Source: Betaproteobacteria bacterium HGW-Betaproteobacteria-9
GTDB lineage: Bacteria; Pseudomonadota; Gammaproteobacteria; Burkholderiales; Burkholderiaceae_C
Direction: 5' to 3'
Assembly: GCA_002842215.1 (NCBI GenBank)
Contig: PHCC01000020.1
Location: 1-64,000, forward strand
DNA: 64,000 nucleotides
Shown: piece by piece, positions 53,463 to 61,121 of the stretch
Layout of the letters: each line of letters starts with the position of its first letter
Numbering within the stretch: position 1 is the stretch's first letter
The notes under the pieces: generated by a model
What the model saw: the letters and a program-made list of their open reading frames with translations, nothing else
What the model was told of the DNA's origin: nothing
Database searches by the model: none
Program-made: the position numbers and the translations under genes

Positions 53463-54449
53463 TCAGTGGGTGGGTGAAGGAACCGCCTGCGTCCCGGCAC
53501 GGGCGCTTGCGTCGTCGGTGAAGCGCACGGCCGCTGCGGACGCACGGTTCACCCGGAGCTGAAAGATGTCGGGGCGCGCGTAGTGCCCGCTGATGTCGAG
53601 CGCCCGCCGCGCCGGTGCCACGCGCGCGGTGTCGATCTCGGCGTACAGGACACCGGTCTCGCACCGCATGGGCCCGGCGACCAGCCGGCCCTGCGGGTCC
53701 ACCGCCGCGGAGTCGCCGGGGTTGATCCATTCGTCCGGGTCCGGGAACAGCTGGGCGCGGCCGGGGAAATCGTCGGGGATGTCACTGCCGCGCAGCGCGA
53801 CCCCGCTGCCGATCACCCAGCAGCGGCCTTCGAGTGCGATGTGTCGCAGGGTGCTGATCCAGCCGTCGCCGCAGTCGTAGGTGGGCGCCACATGCACCTG
53901 CACCCCCTGGGCGTAGAGCGCGTAACGTGCCAGCGGCATGTAGTTCTCCCAGCAGATGAGCGTGCCGATGCGCCCGGCCGGCGTGTCCACGGCACGCAGG
54001 CCCGAGGCGTCTCCGAAGCCGTGCACCATGCGTTCCGGGTTGGTCGGCATGAGTTTTCGGTGTCGGTTGAGCAACCGGCCATCGGCACCGATCACCACCA
54101 CGCTGTTGTAGAGGGTGCCGCCCCCGGTGGCGCGCTCCACCTCGCAGAGGCCGCAGACGACCGTGACGGCCTGCTGGCGCGCCGCCTCGCACAGCGGGCG
54201 CAGATCGTCGGCGGCCAGGTCCACCGCGTGGGCCTGCAGCTGGGTGTGCAGCTGTCCGATCAGGGTACCGTCCTTGCCGGCGGCGAGCCGCCAGATCCAG
54301 GCCGGATAACCGGGAACGAACGACTCCGGCAGCACCACCAGCGTGGCGCCCGCCGCAGCGGCTTCGCCGACGGATTCGATAGCCCGTTCGAGGGTGGCGC
54401 GTTGGTTGAGCAACACGGGCGGGCGCTGGATGATGGCGACGGTGGTCAT
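53463..54449 (-). CDS. Nitrilase (carbon-nitrogen hydrolase)
   Basis: A 328-residue enzyme of the true nitrilase branch. The catalytic triad is E42 (VVLPESFVPGYPAW), K132 (NRHRKLMPT) and C166 (LICWENYMPLARY). The E-S-F and C-W-E-N-x-M-P contexts are typical of nitrilases that hydrolyse nitriles to acids and ammonia, rather than amidases. The ALRGSDIPDDFPG loop and GPMRCETGVLYAEID also fit. Oligomeric spirals are usual for the family. The ATG at 54449 follows AAGGA and starts the fold (TTVAIIQRPPVLLN); the longer frame to 54626 overlaps the HxlR gene and is rejected. It is the first gene of a two-gene operon with the FAD oxidase. Confidence 0.94.
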   Translation of the reverse strand: MTTVAIIQRPPVLLNQRATLERAIESVGEAAAAGATLVVLPESFVPGYPAWIWRLAAGKDGTLIGQLHTQLQAHAVDLAADDLRPLCEAARQQAVTVVCGLCEVERATGGGTLYNSVVVIGADGRLLNRHRKLMPTNPERMVHGFGDASGLRAVDTPAGRIGTLICWENYMPLARYALYAQGVQVHVAPTYDCGDGWISTLRHIALEGRCWVIGSGVALRGSDIPDDFPGRAQLFPDPDEWINPGDSAAVDPQGRLVAGPMRCETGVLYAEIDTARVAPARRALDISGHYARPDIFQLRVNRASAAAVRFTDDASARAGTQAVPSPTH

Positions 54450-54498
54450 GGCAAATCCTTGGGGCGTTCCGGGCTGGAGACGGCCAGAGATTGCGCGT

Positions 54499-54519
54499 GA
54501 CAAGCCGGTTTGGCCAGTC
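54499..54519. promoter_or_regulatory. Candidate HxlR operator dyad between nitrilase and regulator genes
   Basis: In the 107-base divergent gap lies an imperfect palindrome: GACAAGCC and GGCCAGTC around GGTTT, six of eight positions symmetric. It is central between the two start codons and is the best dyad in the gap, so it is a reasonable site for the HxlR dimer. No clear -35/-10 pair was identified on either strand. Confidence 0.35.
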
Positions 54520-54556
54520 CAGAATCTGAAGCGTTTGCGCAGCAGAAGGAAGCCCG

Positions 54557-55273
54557 ATGACAGAGAGCTACAGCCAGTTCTGCACCGTGGCGCGGGGCGC
54601 CGAAGCGCTGTGTGAGCGCTGGACACCGTTGGTCGTGCGCGAACTGCTGTGCGGCAGCCGGCGCTTCAACGACCTGCATCGTGGCGTTCCGCGCATGTCC
54701 ACCAGCCTGCTGGCGCAGCGCCTGCGGCACCTGGAGGAGATCGGTGTGGTGCGGCGCAGCGCGGTGGGCAAGGTCTGGGAATACGCTTTGACCGACGCGG
54801 GCGAAGAGCTGCGTCCCATCATCATGGCCCTGGGCCACTGGGGTGCGCGCTGGATCGGCAGCCGCCTGCGCGATGACGAGCTGGACGCGGGGCTGCTGAT
54901 GTGGGACATCCGGCGCTTCGTGCGCCTGGACGAGTGCCCGCCGCATGCCGTGGTGGTGCACTTCCGGTTTCGCGACGCCCGGTCGGGCGAAAAAACCTGG
55001 TGGCTGGTGGTCGAAGAAGGTGCGGCCGATCTGTGTCGCGACGACCCCGGCCGCGAACTCACGCTGGTCGTCGACTCGACGGTGCGGGCCCTGACCGAAG
55101 TCTGGACCGGCGACCGCTCACCGCAAGAGGTGCTGAGCAGCCGGGACCTGCGCGTGGAAGGGGCGCATCACGAGGCGCAAAGCCTGTGGCGCTGGCTCGG
55201 CACCAGCGTCTTCGCCGAGACCCGCCGCAGCGCCCGATCCACGCTCGTCAGTGACGCTCGCCCGCTGGCGTGA
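54557..55273 (+). CDS. HxlR-family winged-helix regulator with SCP2-like C-terminal domain
   Basis: A 238-residue regulator. Residues 1-105 are an HxlR-type winged helix: ALCERWTPLVVRELLCGSRRFNDLHRGVPRMSTSLLAQRLRHLEE and a wing in VGKVWEYALTDAGEELRPI. The remaining ~130 residues resemble the SCP2-like ligand-binding domain seen in some long HxlR proteins (VHFRFRDARSGEKTWWLVVEEGAAD ... LTEVWTGDRSPQEVL), suggesting sensing of a hydrophobic ligand. Standard HxlR proteins have only 100-130 residues. It is divergent from the nitrilase/FAD oxidase operon and likely controls it. Confidence 0.88.
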   Translation: MTESYSQFCTVARGAEALCERWTPLVVRELLCGSRRFNDLHRGVPRMSTSLLAQRLRHLEEIGVVRRSAVGKVWEYALTDAGEELRPIIMALGHWGARWIGSRLRDDELDAGLLMWDIRRFVRLDECPPHAVVVHFRFRDARSGEKTWWLVVEEGAADLCRDDPGRELTLVVDSTVRALTEVWTGDRSPQEVLSSRDLRVEGAHHEAQSLWRWLGTSVFAETRRSARSTLVSDARPLA

Positions 55274-55299
55274 CGGCGCTGTACCCGGGCTGCGAAGCT

Positions 55300-56133
55300 T
55301 CAGAAACGGAGGTTGGCGACCCGGCGATCGGGGGCGTCGCGGAAGGTCTCGGGTTGGGCGATGGCGGCCACGCCGCGCACCACATCACCGACCACGATCA
55401 CGGCCGGGCTGCCGAGTTGTTCGCGCGCGATGGTGGTGGGCAACTCGCCCAGCGTGGTGATCGCGTGGCGCTGCTGCGGCAGGCTGGCGTGCTGGATGAT
55501 GGCCAGCGGCGTGCTGGCCGGCAGGCCGGTCAGCAGGTCGGCCTGGATCGCAGCGGCGCTGGACACGCCCATGTAGATCACCAGCGTGAGCTTGGCGTCG
55601 CGGGCGGTGGCGGCGAGCTGCTGCCAGTCGGTTCCGGTGTCGCCGGGTTTGGCGTGGCCGGTGATGAAGACCACGCCGTGTGCGTGGTCGCGGTGCGTGA
55701 GCGGTGCGCCGAGCGAGGTCAGGCCGGCGAGGCCGGCGGTGATGCCGTTGAGTACCTGGACCTCGATGCCGGCTTCCCGCAGGTGTTCCACCTCTTCACC
55801 GCCGCGCCCGAAGATGAACGGGTCGCCGCCCTTGAGGCGCACCACGACTTCGCCTTCGCGCGCGGCCATGATCATGAGCTTTTCGATGAAGGCCTGCGGC
55901 GTGCTCTTGCAGCCGCCGCGCTTGCCCACGTGCACGATGCGCGCCTTGGGGGAGGCGTGCTCCAGCACCGCGTCGCTGACCAGATCGTCCACCAGCAGCA
56001 CGGTGGCCGCCGCAATGGCGCGCGCGGCCTTGATGGTGAGCAGTTCCGGGTCGCCCGGGCCGGCGCCGACGAGGGTGACGGTGCCGGGGTTGAACCGGGT
56101 GGCGGAAGCGATGACGGTGGCGGGCATGTTCAT
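55300..56133 (-). CDS. cobA: Uroporphyrinogen-III C-methyltransferase (SUMT)
   Basis: A 277-residue SAM-dependent methyltransferase that dimethylates uroporphyrinogen III to precorrin-2, the branch point to siroheme and cobalamin. Signatures are VTLVGAGPGDPELLTIKAARAI, VVRLKGGDPFIFGRGGEEVEHLREAGI and GITAGLAGLTSLGAPLTHRD. The fused CysG domains (oxidase/ferrochelatase) are absent, so other genes must finish siroheme. The ATG overlaps the ybiB stop by four bases. As the last gene of the nirB-nirD-nasA operon it supplies siroheme for NirB. A longer frame to 56535 is antisense-like extension and rejected. Confidence 0.95.
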   Translation of the reverse strand: MNMPATVIASATRFNPGTVTLVGAGPGDPELLTIKAARAIAAATVLLVDDLVSDAVLEHASPKARIVHVGKRGGCKSTPQAFIEKLMIMAAREGEVVVRLKGGDPFIFGRGGEEVEHLREAGIEVQVLNGITAGLAGLTSLGAPLTHRDHAHGVVFITGHAKPGDTGTDWQQLAATARDAKLTLVIYMGVSSAAAIQADLLTGLPASTPLAIIQHASLPQQRHAITTLGELPTTIAREQLGSPAVIVVGDVVRGVAAIAQPETFRDAPDRRVANLRF

Positions 56134-57086
56134 GGTGGGCTGACGGCTGGAACGGCCGTTGTCTCGGTGGTCGGTGTTGTGGGCTGACGCTGCACTTCTT
56201 GCAAGATGTGTTCCACCTGCAGCGCGATCGGCGCGGGCACCGGGCGCTCGCCGTCGAGCACCGAGCGGATGTAGGCCGCGGTGCTCGCGGCGTCCACTTC
56301 GCGCGGCAGATCGGGCAGGCTGGCCAGGGGGCCGTCTTGTGCGGCTTGCAGCAGGTGGCGCTGGCCGTCGCGGAAGGCTTCCAGCTGCGGTGTGCGCCGG
56401 GCATCGGCCACCGGTTCGCCTTCGGTGCCGCGCAGCAGCAGGGCGTGCGCACCGGTCAGCGCGAAGGTCTGAGCCATGGAGACCGCGTACTCGGGGTGGG
56501 TGTAGCTGCCCACGATCAGGGCTCGGCCTTCGCACGGGTTCATCAGCTTGACCAGGCTGTGCGCCGGGTTGCGCAGGCCGACGGCGCGGCGCACGTCGAG
56601 CAGGCGCTTGAGGCCGGGCAACAGCACCTCGGTGGGCACATAGGCCAGTTCACCCGCACCGAGTGCGGGCACACCGCGCGCCGCTGCAACGCCCAGCGCC
56701 GCGAACACGGCCTCGCTGGTCACGCGGCGGTCTTCGGTGGCCGTGCCGTGCACCAGCACCGGCACGCCGCGGCGCGCCAGCAGCAGGGCCAGCAGCGGGG
56801 TGAGCACCGGCAGCTTGCGCGCCCCGTTGTAGCTCGGCAGCACCACGGTGGTGAGGCCGTTGTCGGGCATGCGCTGCAGGCGCGCGTGCGTGGCGTCGAG
56901 GAAACCGGCCATCTCTTGCGGCGTCTCGCCCTTGATGCGCATGGCGAGGCAGAAACCACCGATTTCAAGGTCGGTCACGCTGCCGTCGAGCACCTGGCCC
57001 AGCAGGTCGGAGGCCGGCTCGCGCTGCAGCGAACGCGCGCCGTCTTTGCCGCGACCGATGTCCTTGATGTAGTGGCTGATGCTCAT
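56130..57086 (-). CDS. ybiB: DNA-binding protein YbiB (TrpD2 family)
   Basis: A 318-residue protein with the anthranilate phosphoribosyltransferase fold (glycosyl transferase family 3): SISHYIKDIGRGKDGARSL at the start, IGGFCLAMRIKGETPQEMAGFLDATHARL, VVLPSYNGARKLPVLTPLLALLLARRGVPVLVHG and GLRNPAHSLVKLMNPC. YbiB/TrpD2 proteins lack Trp biosynthetic activity and bind single-stranded nucleic acid. E. coli YbiB is SOS-regulated. Here the gene sits between nasA and cobA, 60 bases after nasA and overlapping cobA, so it is part of the nitrate operon; why is unknown. A Thr/Pro-rich tail ends the protein. Confidence 0.92.
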   Translation of the reverse strand: MSISHYIKDIGRGKDGARSLQREPASDLLGQVLDGSVTDLEIGGFCLAMRIKGETPQEMAGFLDATHARLQRMPDNGLTTVVLPSYNGARKLPVLTPLLALLLARRGVPVLVHGTATEDRRVTSEAVFAALGVAAARGVPALGAGELAYVPTEVLLPGLKRLLDVRRAVGLRNPAHSLVKLMNPCEGRALIVGSYTHPEYAVSMAQTFALTGAHALLLRGTEGEPVADARRTPQLEAFRDGQRHLLQAAQDGPLASLPDLPREVDAASTAAYIRSVLDGERPVPAPIALQVEHILQEVQRQPTTPTTETTAVPAVSPP

Positions 57087-57146
57087 GTTGGGCGATTGTC
57101 CGGCAAGCCTGATGACTTCGGGTTATATACAAGCTGCCCGTGGGGT

Positions 57147-59930
57147 TCAGGCGACCTGCAGCACATGGCCGCTCGCCGGGTGGGCGCGCACCAGGCGCCG
57201 CAGCTCGGGGATGCAGGAGCCGCAGTTGGTGCCGCATTTCAGCCCGTTCTGTAAAGCGGCCAGACGCTGGTCGTCGCTGCCGTGGTTGGACTTCAGCTGC
57301 GCGCCGATGTCGTCTTCGCTCACGTTGAAACAGGTGCAGACCTGCTTGCCCTTGGCCACCACCGCCACCGGTGCCTTGGCGCCCGGCATCAGCAGCAGGC
57401 GGCCGTAGGCCTCGGCCGGCAGCTCATCCTGCAGCAGGGGTTTGATCCAGGCTTCGGCGCGCACGTCGCCCGCGAGCACGAAGCCCTCGAGCCGGGTGGC
57501 ACCGTCCGAGCGCTCCAGGCGCGCGGTGCGGCGCTGGCCGAGACGTTTGTCCACGTAGCGCAACGCGTCGGTACCGCCCAGGCCGAGCAGGGTCTCGATG
57601 CGTTCGATCACCGCGGCTTCGGGCGCCTCGTGTGCCGCCGCTCTGAACAGCACGCCGCCACGTTCGCGGCCAAAAGGCACGCAGGACGCGAACTCGAAGG
57701 ACGGCATGAGCGCGCGCAGCTCGGTTTGCACCGCGACGGCGCGGTCGTCCGGCAGCCAGGCCACGGCCAGCAGGTTCCACGACAGCTCGGCCTTGAGAAT
57801 TTTCACCGCTGCGTGTTTTAGCTCGGGCTGTTTTGAGGTGAGGCAATACGCCGAGGTGGTCAGCGCGTTCACGCCAGCCAGCGGCTCGCCGTTGCTGCCG
57901 CGCCCGCTCAGGTATTCCGCACCCCAGTGCATGGCGATGAAAGCCTGCGACAAGCCGATCTCTTTGCTGGCTTGCACAGGCAGCACGATGGAGCCGCGCT
58001 TGCTGGTCACGTGCACCAGATCGCCGTCTTTCAGACCGCGGCGCTCCATGTCCTGCGGGTGCATCTGCACCGCCGGTTCGGCCACGTGACCGAACAGGCG
58101 GCCAATGGTGCCGGTGCGCGTCATGCCGTGCCACTGGTCGCGCAGGCGGCCGGTGGTGAGCGAGAACGGGTAGCGTGAATCGCGCGGCTCGGCCAGCGGT
58201 TGCCAGGGCAGGGCGGCGAAGCGGGCCTTGCCGTCGGCGGTGGGGAAGACGCCGTCGGCGTAGAGCCTTTGTGTGCCGGTGGCGTCGCCCTCGCGCAGCG
58301 GCCATTGCTGCGGGCCTTGATGTTCCAGCATTTCGTATGACAGGCCGGTGATGTCGAGGTCGCGGCCACGGGTGGATGCGCGGTGTTCCAGCCAGATCGT
58401 TTCGGCGTCGGGGTAGGGAAAGAGCGTGGGCTGGCCGGGGCGCAGCGTGCTTTCGAGCCGCTGAGCGAAGTCGACCACGATGCGCCAGTCGTGCCGGGCC
58501 TCGCCCGGCGCGGGCACGGCGGCACGCACGCGGCTGATGCGGCGTTCGCTGTTGGTGACCGTGCCTTCTTTTTCGCCCCAGGTGGTGGCGGGCAGCAGCA
58601 GGTCGGCCCAGTCGCAGGTGGCGGCGGTCGCGTAGGCCTCTTGCACCACGACGAACTCGGCGCGCTCCAGCGCGCGGCGCACGGTGGCCTGGTCGGGCAT
58701 GGACTGCGCCGGGTTGGTGCAGGCGATCCACAGCGCCTTGATCTCGCCGTCGGCTGCGGCCTGGAACATCTCCACGGCGGTCTTGCCGGGTTTCGAGGGC
58801 ACGTCGGCCACGCCCCAGAGCGCGGCCACCTCGGCGCGGTGCGCGGGGTTGCCCATGTCGCGGTGGGCCGAGAGCAGGTTGGCCAGGCCGCCCACTTCAC
58901 GCCCGCCCATGGCGTTGGGCTGGCCGGTCAGGCTGAAGGGGCCTGCGCCGGGTTTGCCGATCTGGCCGGTGGCCAGGTGCAGGTTGATCAGGGTCGCGTT
59001 TTTCGCGGTGCCGCTGCTGCTCTGGTTCAGGCCCTGGCAGTAGAGGCTGAGCGTGGCCGGCGAGGTGGCGAACCACTGGGCGGCGGTGAACAGATCGGCC
59101 TTGGGCACGCCGCAGACTTGCGCCACGTGCTCGGGCGTGCACTCGCGCACTAGCGCCTTGAGGTCGTCGAAGCCGGTGGTGTGGGCGGCGATGTAGTCGG
59201 GCTTGATCCAGCCCTCCCACAACATGATGTGCAGCAGACCGTGGAACAGCATCACATCGCTGCCGGGCTGCAGGGGCAGGAAGAGGTCGGCCAGTTCGGC
59301 GGTGTCGGTGCGGCGCGGGTCGGCCACGATCACTTTCATCGCCGGGTTCTTTTTCTTCGCTTCTTCGATGCGGCGGAACAGCACCGGGTGGGCGTAGGCC
59401 GCGTTGCTGCCGACGATGAACAGGCATTGCGCGTGGTTCACGTCGTCGTAGCAGGCGGGTGGCGCGTCGGCGCCCAGCGTGGCCTTGTAGCCCGCGACCG
59501 CGCTGCTCATGCACAGGCGCGAGTTGGTGTCCACGTTGTTGGTGCCGATCAGGCCTTTGGCCAGCTTGTTGAAGACGTAGTAGTCCTCGGTCAGCAACTG
59601 GCCGCTGATGTAGAAGCCCACGGCGTCGGGGCCATGATCTTTGATGACTTTTGCGAAGCGGTCGGTGGTGAGGTCCAGCGCCGCGTCCCAGCCCAGCGGG
59701 GTGGGGGTGGCTTTGCGGGTCATGCGCTGCAGCGGCTGCAGCAGCCGGGTCTGGCGCGTCACGGCGGGCGTGGCCGTGAAGTGCAGCGTGGTGCCTTTGG
59801 TGCACAGCTTGCCGAAATTCGCCGGGTGATCGGGGTCACCGCGCACGCCGGTGATCTGACCCGCCTCGGACGAGATGATCACGCCGCAGCCGACGCCGCA
59901 GTACGGACAGGTTGAGCGTGTGTCGGTCAT
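57147..59930 (-). CDS. nasA: Assimilatory nitrate reductase catalytic subunit NasA
   Basis: A 927-residue cytoplasmic molybdoenzyme reducing nitrate to nitrite. The N-terminal [4Fe-4S] cluster ligands are C8, C11, C15 and C43 (CPYCGVGCG ... GKLCTKG). The probable Mo-coordinating cysteine is C140 in NSRLCMSSAV. bis-MGD binding segments include FVVQEAYATAATCDWADLLLP and QWHGMTRTGTIGRLFG. The C-terminus is a BFD-like [2Fe-2S] domain (VCTCFNVSEDDIG ... CGTNCGSCIPELRRL), as in Klebsiella NasA, which receives electrons from a reductase or ferredoxin; no nasC-type gene is in the window. It follows nirD by three bases. Mog (42354-42938) would supply the cofactor. Confidence 0.97.
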   Translation of the reverse strand: MTDTRSTCPYCGVGCGVIISSEAGQITGVRGDPDHPANFGKLCTKGTTLHFTATPAVTRQTRLLQPLQRMTRKATPTPLGWDAALDLTTDRFAKVIKDHGPDAVGFYISGQLLTEDYYVFNKLAKGLIGTNNVDTNSRLCMSSAVAGYKATLGADAPPACYDDVNHAQCLFIVGSNAAYAHPVLFRRIEEAKKKNPAMKVIVADPRRTDTAELADLFLPLQPGSDVMLFHGLLHIMLWEGWIKPDYIAAHTTGFDDLKALVRECTPEHVAQVCGVPKADLFTAAQWFATSPATLSLYCQGLNQSSSGTAKNATLINLHLATGQIGKPGAGPFSLTGQPNAMGGREVGGLANLLSAHRDMGNPAHRAEVAALWGVADVPSKPGKTAVEMFQAAADGEIKALWIACTNPAQSMPDQATVRRALERAEFVVVQEAYATAATCDWADLLLPATTWGEKEGTVTNSERRISRVRAAVPAPGEARHDWRIVVDFAQRLESTLRPGQPTLFPYPDAETIWLEHRASTRGRDLDITGLSYEMLEHQGPQQWPLREGDATGTQRLYADGVFPTADGKARFAALPWQPLAEPRDSRYPFSLTTGRLRDQWHGMTRTGTIGRLFGHVAEPAVQMHPQDMERRGLKDGDLVHVTSKRGSIVLPVQASKEIGLSQAFIAMHWGAEYLSGRGSNGEPLAGVNALTTSAYCLTSKQPELKHAAVKILKAELSWNLLAVAWLPDDRAVAVQTELRALMPSFEFASCVPFGRERGGVLFRAAAHEAPEAAVIERIETLLGLGGTDALRYVDKRLGQRRTARLERSDGATRLEGFVLAGDVRAEAWIKPLLQDELPAEAYGRLLLMPGAKAPVAVVAKGKQVCTCFNVSEDDIGAQLKSNHGSDDQRLAALQNGLKCGTNCGSCIPELRRLVRAHPASGHVLQVA

Positions 59931-59933
59931 GGT

Positions 59934-60317
59934 TCAGGCGCAGGCAGTTCTACGGGCCGGGCCGGCGATGGGGCGCAGGAGGTCCAGCGCTTGCGTGGCC
60001 AGTTCGTTCGCGTCCAGAAACACCTCGCCGTTCTCCACCTTCACGGTGAACTTCGGCGTGCAGCCTTCGTCGGGCGCGGCGGCCTGGCCGGTGCACAGGC
60101 CGATGGTCCAGTTGTGCAGCGGGCAGGCCACGCTGGTGCCAAACACGATGCCTTGCGACAGCGGGCCGCCCTTGTGCGGGCAGCGGTCGAGCAGGGCGAA
60201 GACCTCGTCTTTGTCGTTGCGGAACACGGCGACGTCCAGGCCCTGGTCGCGCGCCACGCGGCGCGAACCGAGCACGGGGATGTCTTCAACGCGGCAGATG
60301 GCTTTCCATGGGTTCAT
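59934..60317 (-). CDS. nirD: Nitrite reductase (NADH) small subunit NirD
   Basis: A 127-residue Rieske-like protein, partner of NirB. Both cluster motifs are intact, CPH at 46-48 (DRCPHKGGPLSQG) and CPLH at 65-68 (ACPLHNWTIGL), so unlike E. coli NirD it can bind a [2Fe-2S] centre. The C-terminal tail (PIAGPARRTACA) is slightly longer than usual. It lies between the PilJ-domain gene (10-base gap) and nasA (3-base gap), not directly after nirB as is usual, because the PilJ gene is inserted. Confidence 0.95.
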   Translation of the reverse strand: MNPWKAICRVEDIPVLGSRRVARDQGLDVAVFRNDKDEVFALLDRCPHKGGPLSQGIVFGTSVACPLHNWTIGLCTGQAAAPDEGCTPKFTVKVENGEVFLDANELATQALDLLRPIAGPARRTACA

Positions 60318-60327
60318 GTCAGGGTCC

Positions 60328-61113
60328 TCAGGTTTTGATGGCGGCGTACAGACCGGTGACCCGGTCCATCACGCTCAACAGGTTTTCGCTTGTCACGAAC
60401 ACGTCGGACAAGGGTTTGGCGGCGGCGCCCGACGTCTGCATGCGCTGCAGGGCCTGGTCGAGAAAGAACCACTGGCCATCGGCCAGCGCCAGTTCGTCGC
60501 GGATGCGGCTGGTTGCCTCGGGGGCGTTGCGCAGCAGGTCCATGGCGGTCAGGAACTCGGTGCGCGCTTTGCCGATTTCGGCGGTTGCGGAGGGCGCATC
60601 GATCGGCAGCGTTGCCGCAAAGTAGAGCTTGGCCATGCGTTGCGAGAGCATGCGCTGGCGCCCGGCCACGTTGACCAGTTTGCCCACGGGGCGGCCGGAG
60701 GCGGCTTCGTACTGCAGCGTGCCCTGGTGGGCCAGCGCCAGCACGCGGGCATCGGCCTGCAGCACGGCGGCAGCGCCCGGCTTGCCCGGCGCTGCGCCCA
60801 CGAGCGCGGTCTTGTAGTCGCTCCACGCGCCTTCGAGCTTGATGTAGGTGTCGCGGATGTCGTTCGAGGGCGCGTAGGCCTTGAGTTCGACGAGCTGGCG
60901 GTCGAACAAGGCCATCGATTTGTCGAGCACCACCTGCGCGTTGGCGCTTTGGGTCTTGTGCACCAGGGCCAGCCAGGCCTTGCCCATGCGCTGCGAAAGC
61001 ATGCGCTGGCGGCCGGCCTTGTTGATGGCGTCATTGAGGTCCACCACCTGGGCCTGCACGCCCGGGGTGGTGGCCGCTGCTGCGGCCAGGATCATCAGAT
61101 GTCGGCGTTGCAT
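60328..61113 (-). CDS. Periplasmic protein with two PilJ-type (P-box-like) sensor domains
   Basis: A 261-residue exported protein. Residues 1-21 are a signal peptide (LMILAAAAATTPGVQA). Two similar helical domains follow, each opened by the same motif: residues 33-43 AGRQRMLSQRM and 150-160 AGRQRMLSQRM. This motif defines the PilJ N-terminal domain and resembles the P-box of nitrate sensors NarX/NarQ, where it contacts nitrate. There are no transmembrane or signalling domains, so it may be a periplasmic nitrate/nitrite binding protein acting with another receptor (inference). It is inserted between nirB (8 bases) and nirD (10 bases), clearly within the operon. A cytoplasmic relative with one motif lies at 51198-51890. 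Confidence 0.85.
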   Translation of the reverse strand: MQRRHLMILAAAAATTPGVQAQVVDLNDAINKAGRQRMLSQRMGKAWLALVHKTQSANAQVVLDKSMALFDRQLVELKAYAPSNDIRDTYIKLEGAWSDYKTALVGAAPGKPGAAAVLQADARVLALAHQGTLQYEAASGRPVGKLVNVAGRQRMLSQRMAKLYFAATLPIDAPSATAEIGKARTEFLTAMDLLRNAPEATSRIRDELALADGQWFFLDQALQRMQTSGAAAKPLSDVFVTSENLLSVMDRVTGLYAAIKT

Positions 61114-61121
61114 GACGGTCC

